A stretch of 64,000 nt of DNA from Actinomycetales bacterium (GTDB lineage: Bacteria > Actinomycetota > Actinomycetes > Actinomycetales > Dermatophilaceae): NCBI GenBank assembly GCA_016715285.1, contig JADKAO010000001.1, positions 310,001 to 374,000 on the forward strand, read 5' to 3'. The position numbers were made by a program, and so were the translations under genes. Below the pieces are notes generated by a model. That model searched no databases. It saw nothing but the letters and a program-made list of their open reading frames with translations, and was not told where the DNA came from. This document shows positions 7,995-16,560 of this stretch, piece by piece; position 1 is the first letter of the stretch, and every line of letters starts with the position of its first letter.

Positions 7995-9046
7995 CGGATG
8001 ACCACGCACCGTCCGACGCCGAAGCGCCTGACCCGGCCTCACACTTGGCGCTGGCTGCTGATCTGGCCATCGGCATCGACATTGGTGGCACAAAGATCGC
8101 CGGGGGAGTAGTCAATAGGCGCGGTGAGGTGCTGGCGCTCGTGCGCGCTGAGACTCCGCACCGCTCTACCGCCCCGAGTGTCGTCGAGAACACGATCGTC
8201 ACCGTGATCGATGGGTTGTGTGAACAGGTTGGTACCGACCGCGTAGCTGCGGTCGGGGTGGGCGCGGCTGGGTTTGTCGCAGCCGATCGAGCAACGGTGG
8301 TTTTCGCGCCCCATTTGTCCTGGCGCCACGAGCCGCTTCGGGAGGCACTTCATGCGCGCACTGGGTTGCCCGTCGTCATCGACAACGACGCAAACGCAGC
8401 AGCGTGGGCTGAGGCACGATTCGGCGCTGCCCTTGGCCGTTCCGATGTCGTCATGGTCAATCTCGGCACCGGGATCGGTGGGGCCATTCTCATTGACGGC
8501 CGGATCTACCGCGGCCGCCACGGCATGGCTGGCGAATTCGGCCACATGCAGATCGCCCCAGACGGACTTCGCTGCGAGTGCGGCAATCGTGGGTGTTGGG
8601 AGCAGTACGCCAGCGGTAGAGCGTTGGTGCGTGAGGCCTGCGCGCTGATCGTGGCAGCCTCGCCCGTTGCAGCTGACCTGGCCTCGCGGGTCAACGGCGA
8701 CCCGGCCGCGATTACCGGACCGATGATCACCCAAGCAGCCATGGACGGGGACGCGTTATCCCGTGACCTTCTGGCAGAGATCGGCCGATGGTTGGGTGTC
8801 GGGTTGGCCAATCTCGCGGCGGCCTTTGATCCGCAACTCTTCGTGATCGGTGGGGGCGTCAGCGCCGCCGGTGAACTCCTCCTGGAGCCAGCACGAGAAG
8901 CCTTCAGACGTCGACTCCCTGGGCGTGGTTATCGGCCCGAACCAGAGATCGTGCACGCTGCCCTGGGCAACCACGCTGGCTTCATCGGAGCCGCCGACCT
9001 CGCACGGGACGCCGTTGCGGAACAGTGGCAGGGGCGGCAAGCCTGA
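7991..9046 (+). CDS. glk: ROK-family glucokinase
   Basis: Phosphorylates glucose (or a related sugar) with ATP at the head of glycolysis. The 351-residue protein shows the ROK N-terminal phosphate-binding motif IGIDIGGTK (about residues 27-35), the catalytic DNDANAAA region, and the zinc-binding HMQ...CECGNRGCWE signature typical of ROK kinases. No DNA-binding domain is present, so it is a kinase, not a repressor. The ATG at 7991 overlaps the previous stop. A role with the alpha-glucoside importer at 37-40 kb is possible, but the two are not linked. Confidence 0.92.
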   Translation: MTDDHAPSDAEAPDPASHLALAADLAIGIDIGGTKIAGGVVNRRGEVLALVRAETPHRSTAPSVVENTIVTVIDGLCEQVGTDRVAAVGVGAAGFVAADRATVVFAPHLSWRHEPLREALHARTGLPVVIDNDANAAAWAEARFGAALGRSDVVMVNLGTGIGGAILIDGRIYRGRHGMAGEFGHMQIAPDGLRCECGNRGCWEQYASGRALVREACALIVAASPVAADLASRVNGDPAAITGPMITQAAMDGDALSRDLLAEIGRWLGVGLANLAAAFDPQLFVIGGGVSAAGELLLEPAREAFRRRLPGRGYRPEPEIVHAALGNHAGFIGAADLARDAVAEQWQGRQA

Positions 9047-9069
9047 GTAGCCGGGTGCCGATGCGCTGG

Positions 9070-9600
9070 TTAGACCCTGGCGCCGTCGTCGTCGGGATCG
9101 CGCTCCCCGCTGTCACGCACGATGACTAGGGCAAACCCCATCACGGTGAGCACGATGCCTCCGACGATCCACCATCCTGGGTCGGGGTTGTGCGACAGGA
9201 ATGCGGCCCAGACGATGAGGAGAGGTCCGAGCACCATGCTCATGACGGCGATCCAGTAGGTGGCGTCGTGAGCGGGGGGTAAGTCAGGCTCGGGAGGTTC
9301 GAAGTGCTCATCCTCCTCAGCTGGCGCGTATCCGCGCCAGGCCGCCCTCGCGTCAGGAAACCCCATCAGTCGCGGGGGTGAGGGATTGACTGTCGAAGGC
9401 TGAGCGCTGTCGGTGGCCGTTTCTGGACTCACCACGTCAGGGCGCACTTCACGTGACCCAATCCCTTCGGGGGAGCTTTGACTGCTGTCATCTCCGTCTT
9501 GGTCGGGGGTCGTCAGTGACAGCCCAGCAACGATCTGTTCAAACCGGGCGTCGATGTCATCATCGGGCCGACTGCGCGGGTCAGGAACGGGCTCGGTCAC
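9070..9600 (-). CDS. Two-helix membrane protein of unknown function
   Basis: A 176-residue protein with a long acidic, disordered cytoplasmic N-terminal region (residues 1-115, many Asp, Ser and Pro) and two closely spaced membrane helices near the C-terminus, separated by a short HNPDPGW turn. The GTG start is at 9600. It converges on the glucokinase gene and diverges from plsC. No family with a known function is recognised. Confidence 0.8.
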   Translation of the reverse strand: MTEPVPDPRSRPDDDIDARFEQIVAGLSLTTPDQDGDDSSQSSPEGIGSREVRPDVVSPETATDSAQPSTVNPSPPRLMGFPDARAAWRGYAPAEEDEHFEPPEPDLPPAHDATYWIAVMSMVLGPLLIVWAAFLSHNPDPGWWIVGGIVLTVMGFALVIVRDSGERDPDDDGARV

Positions 9601-9720
9601 GCGGGTAGTCTCCCATCTCCGGCCCGCATCGACCGGGAGTGAGCTTCCGTGGCCAGCGGGACGATCCGGAGCCCTGGTGCCGTAGAGTGCTCAAGGTCAC
9701 ATATGGAAGGGTTTGCTGCG

Positions 9721-10599
9721 GTGTTTTATTGGTTCCTCAAGACGGTCGTCGTTGGGCCGATCCTCAAGCTGCTCTTCCGACCCTGGGTCGAGGGTGGCGA
9801 CCATGTGCCGCCGACCGGTGCCGCGATTTTGGCGAGCAACCACCTCTCCTTCTCCGATTCCATCTTTTTGCCCATTGCTCTCTCACGCCGCATCACGTTC
9901 CCGGCCAAGATGGAGTACTTCACCGGCTCCGGCGTCAAGGGCCGGTTGACCCGGTGGTTCTTCAAGGGAGTTGGTCAAATTCCTATCGATCGCTCGGGTG
10001 GACGTGCCAGTGAGGCTGCGATCCAGTCGGGCCTCAAGGTGCTTCGCAAGGGCGAGCTTTTCGGGATCTACCCTGAGGGCACTCGCTCGCCTGACGGCAG
10101 GCTCTACAAGGGCAAGACCGGCCTGGCCCGCATGGCGCTGGAAGCCAAGTGTCCAGTGATCCCAGTGGCCATGATCGGCACCGACAAGGCCCAGCCCACC
10201 GGACAGAAGGTTCCGAACATCATGCGGATCGGTATCCGCATCGGCAAGCCACTCGACTTCTCCCGCTATGAGGGGATGGAAAACGACCGCTTCGTCCTGC
10301 GCTCAATCACTGACGAGATCATGTACGAGCTCATGTTGCTCTCGGGCCAGGAATACGTTGACGTCTACGCGACCTCATTGAAGAAGAACGTCATTCAGAC
10401 GACCGTCCAGACTGCGGTGGCACGCGCCCGCGAAATCCAAGAGGCCGCGGCCAAGAAGGCGGCTTCGACCCAACCCTCCACACCATTGCCAGTGTCAGCT
10501 GTCGACGCCGCGCCCAACGACACCCCGCTGGACGTCACCCAGGTTCAGCCTGCGCCCGTCCTTGATGTCTCCGTGTCCGACGAGCGCCGCGCCAGCTAG
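9721..10599 (+). CDS. plsC: 1-acyl-sn-glycerol-3-phosphate acyltransferase
   Basis: Membrane-associated acyltransferase that makes phosphatidate for phospholipid synthesis. It shows the catalytic NHLSFSD (HX4D) motif, the YPEGTRSPDGR substrate-binding motif and the PVIPVAMIG block, in order. The C-terminal 70 residues are Ala/Pro-rich and probably disordered. GTG 9721 is preferred because GGAAGGG lies nine bases upstream; ATG 9703 and GTG 9649 are in-frame alternatives. The position matches M. tuberculosis Rv2182c. Confidence 0.93.
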   Translation: MFYWFLKTVVVGPILKLLFRPWVEGGDHVPPTGAAILASNHLSFSDSIFLPIALSRRITFPAKMEYFTGSGVKGRLTRWFFKGVGQIPIDRSGGRASEAAIQSGLKVLRKGELFGIYPEGTRSPDGRLYKGKTGLARMALEAKCPVIPVAMIGTDKAQPTGQKVPNIMRIGIRIGKPLDFSRYEGMENDRFVLRSITDEIMYELMLLSGQEYVDVYATSLKKNVIQTTVQTAVARAREIQEAAAKKAASTQPSTPLPVSAVDAAPNDTPLDVTQVQPAPVLDVSVSDERRAS

Positions 10600-10604
10600 T
10601 CTCC

Positions 10605-11768
10605 ATGGCGCCCTCAGGTCCCACCCGACGCGAGGTCAGAGAGGGCGAATCCCTCTTGATCGGCGCCTTGTGGGGCGCGCTGCGCGTATTCCGAATCCTT
10701 GCGGTGGTGTATGCCGCATGGGGCGCCTGGGTGCGCCGCGGAGACATGGCCCACCCGGGGGCAGCGCTCATCATCCTGGCCCTGCTCGCGCTGTGGGCGG
10801 CATACATGTATGCCGTGCCACGCCGTACCCTCGGTATCCACATCATCGAGCTCATCCTCACCAGCCTGACTCTCCTCGCGACGCGCTGGGTCGACACGCC
10901 GCTGGCAGCCCAAGAGGGCGTGACGACCATCCCGGGGGTGTACCAGGCTGTGCCGATTTCGGCGATCGCACTCATTGGTGGCTGGCGCGCGGGCCTGGTC
11001 GTCGCTGTCATCGTGACGGCTGTCATGGTCGCTCAGGTGGGGCAAATCGACTCCGAGCCGCTGAGCAACGCTGGCTTGCTCATCATGCTTGGGGTTTGTA
11101 TCGGCTATGGCGCGGATATCGCACGGAAAGAACATGCTGCCCTGCGACGGGCCCTCGCGAAGCAGGCCGAGGTCGCCGAGCGCGACCGTCTTGCTCGGAC
11201 GGTCCATGACGGGGTCCTTCAAGCGTTGGCGTTCATCCACCGGCGTGGCGTTGACCTTGGTGGAGAGGCAGCCCGACTCGGTGTCCTCGCCGCCCAACAA
11301 GAGCATCAACTCCGAGCCCTCGCCAGCGGAGTGCCCCTCCCAGAGTTAGAAGCGGCCGTCGACGGTCCGGTTGACCTGCGCACGATCCTGCAGGTCCCTG
11401 CCGCCGGCATGGCGACGCTCGTCTGTCCGCACGAGCCCGTGGAGGTCGACCTCGCCCGCGCTCGTGAAGTAGCCGCGGCCGTCGAGTCAGCGTTGGACAA
11501 TGTGCGCCTCCACGCCGGTGATGAGGCCAAGGCATGGGTCCTCGTGGATGACCTCGGGGCCGACGTCGTGGTCACCGTCCGCGACAATGGCGTAGGTATT
11601 GCACAGGACGTCATCGATGAAGCCGCGACGCGCGGAAGGCTGGGCATCAGTTCGTCCATCCAAGGTCGGATCCAAGATCTCGGCGGTCGAGCAACCTATG
11701 TCTTCGGACCAGGGGGTGGGACCACCGTGGAAATGTGGCTTCCCAAGGAGGTTTCTGGTCGTGTCTGA
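10605..11768 (+). CDS. Membrane sensor histidine kinase (MacS/NarL-partner type)
   Basis: A 387-residue sensor kinase. Several membrane helices occupy residues 20-165, followed by a HisKA_3-type dimerisation helix with the phospho-acceptor in RTVHDGVLQ (H201) and a GHKL ATPase domain with DNGVGI and a C-terminal GGGTTVEMWLP. The N-box is atypical (ALDNVRLHA). It overlaps the response regulator by eight bases, so the two form a pair. The signal is unknown. A double GTATGCCG palindrome lies inside the membrane-coding region. Confidence 0.9.
   Translation: MAPSGPTRREVREGESLLIGALWGALRVFRILAVVYAAWGAWVRRGDMAHPGAALIILALLALWAAYMYAVPRRTLGIHIIELILTSLTLLATRWVDTPLAAQEGVTTIPGVYQAVPISAIALIGGWRAGLVVAVIVTAVMVAQVGQIDSEPLSNAGLLIMLGVCIGYGADIARKEHAALRRALAKQAEVAERDRLARTVHDGVLQALAFIHRRGVDLGGEAARLGVLAAQQEHQLRALASGVPLPELEAAVDGPVDLRTILQVPAAGMATLVCPHEPVEVDLARAREVAAAVESALDNVRLHAGDEAKAWVLVDDLGADVVVTVRDNGVGIAQDVIDEAATRGRLGISSSIQGRIQDLGGRATYVFGPGGGTTVEMWLPKEVSGRV
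10798..10815. repeat. Head-to-head GTATGCCG pair forming an 18-bp palindrome
   Basis: CGGCATACATGTATGCCG is perfectly palindromic and consists of the iterated octamer in both orientations separated by two bases. It lies in the membrane-coding part of the histidine kinase gene. Confidence 0.9.
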
Positions 11769-12579
11769 CCCCGCGGCTGCCAGCCCAGTTCCACCCAGCC
11801 CGGCACCACCCTCGCCCCTGCTTGCCTTGCACGAGATCCAACCCGATCTGCTTGAGAGCCACCGAGCGAGCGGTGGCGGGAGCAGCGAAGCGTCATCGAC
11901 CGCTGACCAGGGTGTGGACACACCACAGCTGCGGGTGGTTGTCGCCGATGACCACCCCATGTGGCGAGATGCTGTCGCGCGAGACCTTGCGCACGCGGGC
12001 TTCCGCGTCGTAGGCACTGCCGCCGATGGCCCTGGAGCGGTCGCCCGCACGCTGGCAACCAACCCTGACGTCCTTGTCCTCGACCTCAATTTGCCCCGCC
12101 TGCGCGGTCACGAAGTGTGCGCCGAACTCGCCGCTGCCGGGTCGACGACGCGCATCCTGATCCTGTCGGTGAGCGGCGAGGCCGCCGACGTCTTGGCTGC
12201 GGTCAAGGCCGGCGCGGCGGGCTATCTCGTGAAATCAGCTGGGCGAGAGGAGTTCTTGGAGGCTGTGCGTCGCACCGCCGCGGGCAGAGCGGTCTTCACG
12301 CCGGGGTTGGCGGACCTGGTTTTGGCCGAGTTCCGCCGAATGCGTGACTCAGCGGGGGCAGCTGACACCAAGAGTCCCCAGCTCACTGAGCGAGAGACCG
12401 AAGTCCTTCGACTCGTCGCACGGGGCATGACCTACCGCGACGTGGCTGCTCATCTGTTTATCTCCCACCGCACGGTCCAAAACCACGTGCAAAACTCGTT
12501 GGGCAAACTCCAGATGCATAACCGGGTCGAGTTGGTGCGTTACGTCATCGAACAGGGCCTCGACGCTGACCCTCGCTAG
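11761..12579 (+). CDS. NarL/LuxR-family response regulator
   Basis: Partner of the preceding kinase: a 272-residue regulator with a receiver domain (acidic pair in VVADDHP, phospho-acceptor D108, lysine in YLVKSAG) and a C-terminal LuxR-type helix-turn-helix (LTERETEVLRLVARGMTYRD...HRTVQNH). About 55 Pro/Ser/Ala-rich residues precede the receiver, longer than usual. The GTG at 11761 overlaps the kinase stop. Its targets are unknown; no obvious target is adjacent, since tpx is convergent. Confidence 0.92.
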   Translation: MSDPAAASPVPPSPAPPSPLLALHEIQPDLLESHRASGGGSSEASSTADQGVDTPQLRVVVADDHPMWRDAVARDLAHAGFRVVGTAADGPGAVARTLATNPDVLVLDLNLPRLRGHEVCAELAAAGSTTRILILSVSGEAADVLAAVKAGAAGYLVKSAGREEFLEAVRRTAAGRAVFTPGLADLVLAEFRRMRDSAGAADTKSPQLTERETEVLRLVARGMTYRDVAAHLFISHRTVQNHVQNSLGKLQMHNRVELVRYVIEQGLDADPR

Positions 12580-12600
12580 GTGCGCCTCGCGAGGGCCAGC
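12565..12600. terminator. Hairpin between convergent response regulator and tpx
   Basis: A 12-bp stem with one mismatch (12565-12576 pairing with 12589-12600) and a 12-base loop spans the response-regulator stop codon and ends before the tpx stop. No U-tract is visible on either strand. Its position between convergent genes suggests bidirectional termination. Confidence 0.45.
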
Positions 12601-12609
12601 ATCACGTCT

Positions 12610-13107
12610 TCAGCTCAAGGCTGCGATCGCGGCGTCGTAGTCGGGCTCCTGGGTGATCTCGGGCACGAGCTCGGTGTAGGTCACCGTGCCGTCGGCGTCG
12701 AGGACCACGACCGAGCGGGCCAGCAAGCCGCGCAACGGACCGTCCGTCATCGTCAGCCCGTATGCCGTGCCGAAGTCGCTGCGGAAGCTCGACGCGGCGG
12801 TGACATTGTCGATGCCTTCGGCGCCGCAGAAGCGGCCGAGGGCGAAGGGCAAGTCTGCCGAGACGCAGACGACCTTGGTGTCCTCGAGGCCAGCCGCGAG
12901 CTCGTTGAAGCGACGCACGCTCGCGGCACACACGCCGGTGTCAACGCTGGGGAAGATGTTGAGCACGACCCGCGACCCGGCGAGCTCGGCGGTGGTGACG
13001 TCGCCGAGTGAGGTGTCGGTCAACTCGAAGCTGGGAGCGGTCGAGCCCGGAGCGGGCAGCTCACCGACGATGTGGACGGGGGAACCCTTGAACGCAGTGG
13101 TAGCCAT
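12610..13107 (-). CDS. tpx: Thiol peroxidase (Tpx), atypical 2-Cys peroxiredoxin
   Basis: Reduces hydrogen peroxide and organic peroxides with thioredoxin. The 165-residue length is normal. The peroxidatic cysteine is C60 in PSVDTGVC and the resolving cysteine is C94 in GRFCGAEG, the spacing expected for Tpx. It is monocistronic, with a predicted start at ATG 13107. Confidence 0.96.
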   Translation of the reverse strand: MATTAFKGSPVHIVGELPAPGSTAPSFELTDTSLGDVTTAELAGSRVVLNIFPSVDTGVCAASVRRFNELAAGLEDTKVVCVSADLPFALGRFCGAEGIDNVTAASSFRSDFGTAYGLTMTDGPLRGLLARSVVVLDADGTVTYTELVPEITQEPDYDAAIAALS

Positions 13108-13163
13108 GCGTTGTTTCTAGCACGGACTCTCGCCGAGAGCCATCGAGTGGGCGGTGAGCGGGG

Positions 13164-13991
13164 CTAGGCAGTGGCAGCCCGCAAGGCGGCCAGCACCCGG
13201 GCATCGATACCCCCGGGGCTCAGGCGCATCTCGTAATTCTCGACGCCAGCCCATTCTTCGAGGGCCGTATCGAGGTCGTCATGGGTGTAGCCAAGCTGAC
13301 CCAAACGAACCCGCACCTCCTCAGCCACCTGCCCCTCAAGCGGCGAAACATCCTCGGGCCCGCCGAAATACAGTGTGTTGAGATCCATGAGGCGGGCCAG
13401 CTCTTGGGTCGCCTGCGCGTGGTCATCCACCCGGAGATCGACGAGGACCCCGCAGTTGTCATAGCCCGCGGCGACGTCGACGGCATACAGCGCAGCTCCT
13501 TGGCGGCCGCGGCGGTCGCCGCCTGCGGCGTCTCCGGCGAGGAGCGCGGAGAGGAGCCGATCGGTGAGCGCCTGGCCCGACGTGCCGCGCCAGGCCTCGA
13601 GCATGGCCTCGACGACGTCCGCCCCGGTGAGGATGTTGCCCTGGATGGCGACAAAGCCCTCATCGGGCGAGCCCTCCGCCACGCCGCCGGCCCAGTCCAT
13701 GCATCCGCTGCCGGTGAACGTCGCCGAGCTGCGGGCACCAACGACCCCGATCTGGCGCGTCTCGCGGAGGGGATCCGCGGCGGTCAGCCGGTCGATCGTC
13801 TCCTGCGCCGACACGTTTTTGGCCAGCAACCCGAGCCCGTCGGCCTTGTAGGACACCTTGGCAAACGACTGGGTCGCCACCGCGCCCACGCCAGGTGTCG
13901 CGGCCGGGACCACCGAGCCCACGGCGAGGAACTTGCTCGCCACTGCCACGCCGTATGCCGTGCCCATGCCACCCACGATTGAGAAAGTCAC
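13164..13991 (-). CDS. DUF1028 family protein (Ntn-hydrolase-like)
   Basis: A 275-residue protein beginning TFSIVG after the initiator, with the VAVASKFLAVG and LTGADVVEAM-type blocks of DUF1028. Solved members have an N-terminal-nucleophile fold, so Thr2 would become the nucleophile if the initiator is removed; this is inference. A C-terminal domain of about 70 residues (EDVSPLEGQ onwards) resembles the peptidoglycan-binding-like extension found in many members. The GTG at 13991 was chosen so the protein begins at this conserved motif. The substrate is not known. Confidence 0.88.
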   Translation of the reverse strand: MTFSIVGGMGTAYGVAVASKFLAVGSVVPAATPGVGAVATQSFAKVSYKADGLGLLAKNVSAQETIDRLTAADPLRETRQIGVVGARSSATFTGSGCMDWAGGVAEGSPDEGFVAIQGNILTGADVVEAMLEAWRGTSGQALTDRLLSALLAGDAAGGDRRGRQGAALYAVDVAAGYDNCGVLVDLRVDDHAQATQELARLMDLNTLYFGGPEDVSPLEGQVAEEVRVRLGQLGYTHDDLDTALEEWAGVENYEMRLSPGGIDARVLAALRAATA

Positions 13992-14080
13992 GGGCCACAC
14001 CCTAGCCGCGAAGCCGCCGCGCGAGTTCGCCATCCGGACCGCGGCCATCCCGAGGGGTGGGACGCAACTACGCTAGACCG

Positions 14081-15436
14081 GTGAGCACGAACCCCAACGA
14101 CCTGTTGCACGAGCAGCTTGCCGCTGCTGCGGCGCAGAATCCGGCTGCCCAGCAGCCCACCTGGCCCGATGCTTCGGCGCTCGACCGCGCGGTCCGCGAC
14201 CTCGCCTCCTATCCGCCCCTGGTGTTTGCGGGAGAGTGCGATGTCATGCGTGACCGCATGGCCGCAGCGGCTCGCGGTGAGGCCTTCGTGCTCATGGGCG
14301 GCGACTGCGCGGAGACCTTCGCCGGGGCGACCGCCAACAACATCCGCGACCGGATCAAGACCGTGCTCCAGATGGCAGCGGTGCTCACCTATGGCGCGTC
14401 AGTGCCCGTCGTCAAGGTCGGGCGGATGGCCGGGCAGTTCGGCAAGCCGCGCAGCGCCGACGTCGAGACGCGCGGAGAGGTGACCCTGCCGGCATACCGC
14501 GGGGACATGGTCAACGATCTTGAGTTCACCCCGGAGTCGCGCAACCCCGATCCCCAGCGTCTCGTGGAGGCTTACCACCGCTCGGCCGCGACGCTCAATC
14601 TCGTGCGGGCATTCACCACCGGGGGCTTCGCCGACCTGCGGCACGTCCACGACTGGAACAAGGGTTTTGTCTCCAGCTCCGCAAACGTCCGCTATGAGCG
14701 CCTCGCGCACGACATCGACAAGGCGATGAAGTTCATGGCCGCCTGTGGCGCTGACTTCGATGCGATGCGGACGACCGAGTTCTTTGCTGCGCACGAGGCG
14801 CTCCTGCTTGATTACGAGCGACCGCTGACGCGGATCGACTCCCGCTCGGGGCTGCCGTATGCGACGTCCGCGCACTTTGTGTGGGTGGGGGAGCGCACCC
14901 GCGAGGTTTCCGGGGCGCATGTCGACTTCGTGTCGCGGATCCACAACCCCATTGGCGTCAAGCTCTCGCCCAAGACTGACCTCGATGATTTGGCGCGCAT
15001 CCTCGATCGGCTCGACCCGCAGCGGGAGGCTGGTCGGTTGAGCTTCATCACCCGGATGGGTGCGGCCCGGGTCCGCGACGCGCTCGGGCCTCTCGTCGAG
15101 CGGGTGCGAGCCGAAGGAGGCGTCGTGACGTGGATCTGTGATCCCATGCACGGCAACACTTTTGAGTCCAACGGCGGCTACAAGACCCGCAACTTCGACG
15201 ACATTGTCGAAGAAGTCCATGGGTTCTTTGACGTGCACCACGAGCTCGGCACCGTGCCTGGGGGCCTCCACGTCGAGCTCACCGGCAATGACGTCACCGA
15301 GTGCATCGGCGGCTCGCACAACATCCTCGACACCGACCTTGAGAAGCGGTACGAGACGGCCTGCGACCCCCGCCTTAACCACCAGCAGAGCTTGGAGTTG
15401 GCCTTCCTGGTCGCCGAAATGCTCGGTCGCGAATGA
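14081..15436 (+). CDS. aroG: Class II 3-deoxy-7-phosphoheptulonate (DAHP) synthase
   Basis: First step of the shikimate pathway: condenses phosphoenolpyruvate and erythrose 4-phosphate. The 451-residue protein is a type II enzyme, with GGDCAE (metal-ligand cysteine), GRMAGQFGKPRS, WDPMHGNT-type CDPMHGNT and EVTGxNVTEC-like LTGNDVTECIGG motifs. Corresponds to M. tuberculosis Rv2178c. GTG 14081 gives the family-like N-terminus. The stop overlaps the following aldolase start (ATGA). Confidence 0.96.
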   Translation: MSTNPNDLLHEQLAAAAAQNPAAQQPTWPDASALDRAVRDLASYPPLVFAGECDVMRDRMAAAARGEAFVLMGGDCAETFAGATANNIRDRIKTVLQMAAVLTYGASVPVVKVGRMAGQFGKPRSADVETRGEVTLPAYRGDMVNDLEFTPESRNPDPQRLVEAYHRSAATLNLVRAFTTGGFADLRHVHDWNKGFVSSSANVRYERLAHDIDKAMKFMAACGADFDAMRTTEFFAAHEALLLDYERPLTRIDSRSGLPYATSAHFVWVGERTREVSGAHVDFVSRIHNPIGVKLSPKTDLDDLARILDRLDPQREAGRLSFITRMGAARVRDALGPLVERVRAEGGVVTWICDPMHGNTFESNGGYKTRNFDDIVEEVHGFFDVHHELGTVPGGLHVELTGNDVTECIGGSHNILDTDLEKRYETACDPRLNHQQSLELAFLVAEMLGRE

Positions 15437-16494
15437 CCGCACGAGCGGGTATGCCGGTCGCGGACCTCCTCTCCGACACGCTGACCCGACCACCGCAGGC
15501 CATGCGGACGGTGATGGCGGCTGCCGAGGTTGGCGATGATGTTTTCGGCGAAGACCCCTCCGCTCGGGACCTCGAGGAGCACGTCGCCGGGCTGCTCGGC
15601 CACGAGGCTGGACTTTTCACGCCCACCGGATCGCTCGCCAATCAACTGGCTCTGCGCATGCACGTGCGCCCCGGCGAAGAGTTGCTCGCTGACTCACTCG
15701 CCCACGTGGTGCGCGCCGAACTCGGCGCTGCCGCAGTCTTTTCGGGGATCACGTCCCGCACGTGGACGAGCGCGCACGGGCGGCTCGACCCTGCGGGACC
15801 GCTCGCGATGGTCTCCACCGGGGTTGGTCCCTACCAAGTCACCACCTCCCTTGTCGTCGTCGAAAATACGCACAACTTCGGCGGCGGCACGGTCCAGCCG
15901 CTGGCGGCGATTCGCGCTGTGCGCGCGGCCACCCAGCCCCTCGGTGTGCGGATGCACCTCGACGGCGCTCGGCTCTGGAACGCCCACATCGCGACCGGTG
16001 TGGGACTCGCGGAGTATGCCGCGGAGTTCGACACCGTGTCGGTCTGTTTGAGCAAGGGCTTGGGTGCCCCGGTCGGGTCGGTCCTCGTCGGCCCCAGCGC
16101 GCTGATCGCCGAGGCGCGGGTGTGGCGCAAACGCTATGGCGCCGGGATGCGCCAAGTCGGGATCCTCGCCGCAGCAGGCAAGTATGCCGTCGACCATCAC
16201 CTGGACCGGCTTGCTGATGACCACGAGCGGGCTGCCCGCGCCGCCCGCGCGATCGCTGAGGTCGACCCGCGGGTCATCGATCCGGGCAGCGTGGAGACCA
16301 ACATCCTCATGCTCGATCTGAGCCAAACAGGTTGCCCAGCAAAGGATTACGTGCAGGCATGCGCTGACGATGGGGTGCGCTTGTATGCCGCAGGGCCGTC
16401 ACTTGTCCGCGCCGTGTGGCACCTTGACGTTGATGATGCTGCGACGGACCACGCGATCACGGTGATGACGCGTGTCCTGCGCGACCACGCCTGA
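15433..16494 (+). CDS. ltaE: Low-specificity threonine aldolase / beta-eliminating lyase
   Basis: PLP-dependent enzyme splitting L-threonine or allo-threonine to glycine and acetaldehyde. The 353-residue sequence begins with DLLSDTLTRP, has the HLDGARLWNA segment (aspartate for the cofactor ring) and the Schiff-base lysine K208 in LSKGLGAPVG. It is translationally coupled to aroG by a 4-base overlap, an unusual pairing not obviously explained by pathway. Confidence 0.93.
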   Translation: MTARAGMPVADLLSDTLTRPPQAMRTVMAAAEVGDDVFGEDPSARDLEEHVAGLLGHEAGLFTPTGSLANQLALRMHVRPGEELLADSLAHVVRAELGAAAVFSGITSRTWTSAHGRLDPAGPLAMVSTGVGPYQVTTSLVVVENTHNFGGGTVQPLAAIRAVRAATQPLGVRMHLDGARLWNAHIATGVGLAEYAAEFDTVSVCLSKGLGAPVGSVLVGPSALIAEARVWRKRYGAGMRQVGILAAAGKYAVDHHLDRLADDHERAARAARAIAEVDPRVIDPGSVETNILMLDLSQTGCPAKDYVQACADDGVRLYAAGPSLVRAVWHLDVDDAATDHAITVMTRVLRDHA

Positions 16495-16560
16495 GAGCTC
16501 GGCGCCGAGGCTTCCCGGCACGCTGTGTCCGCGGCAATGACGGGCAGCTGCACGGACTAA

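Noticed and set aside
16499..16510. Short GC palindrome CTCGGCGCCGAG between ltaE and the EamA gene as a terminator
   Set aside because: Too short and without loop or U-tract; not distinguishable from chance at this GC content.
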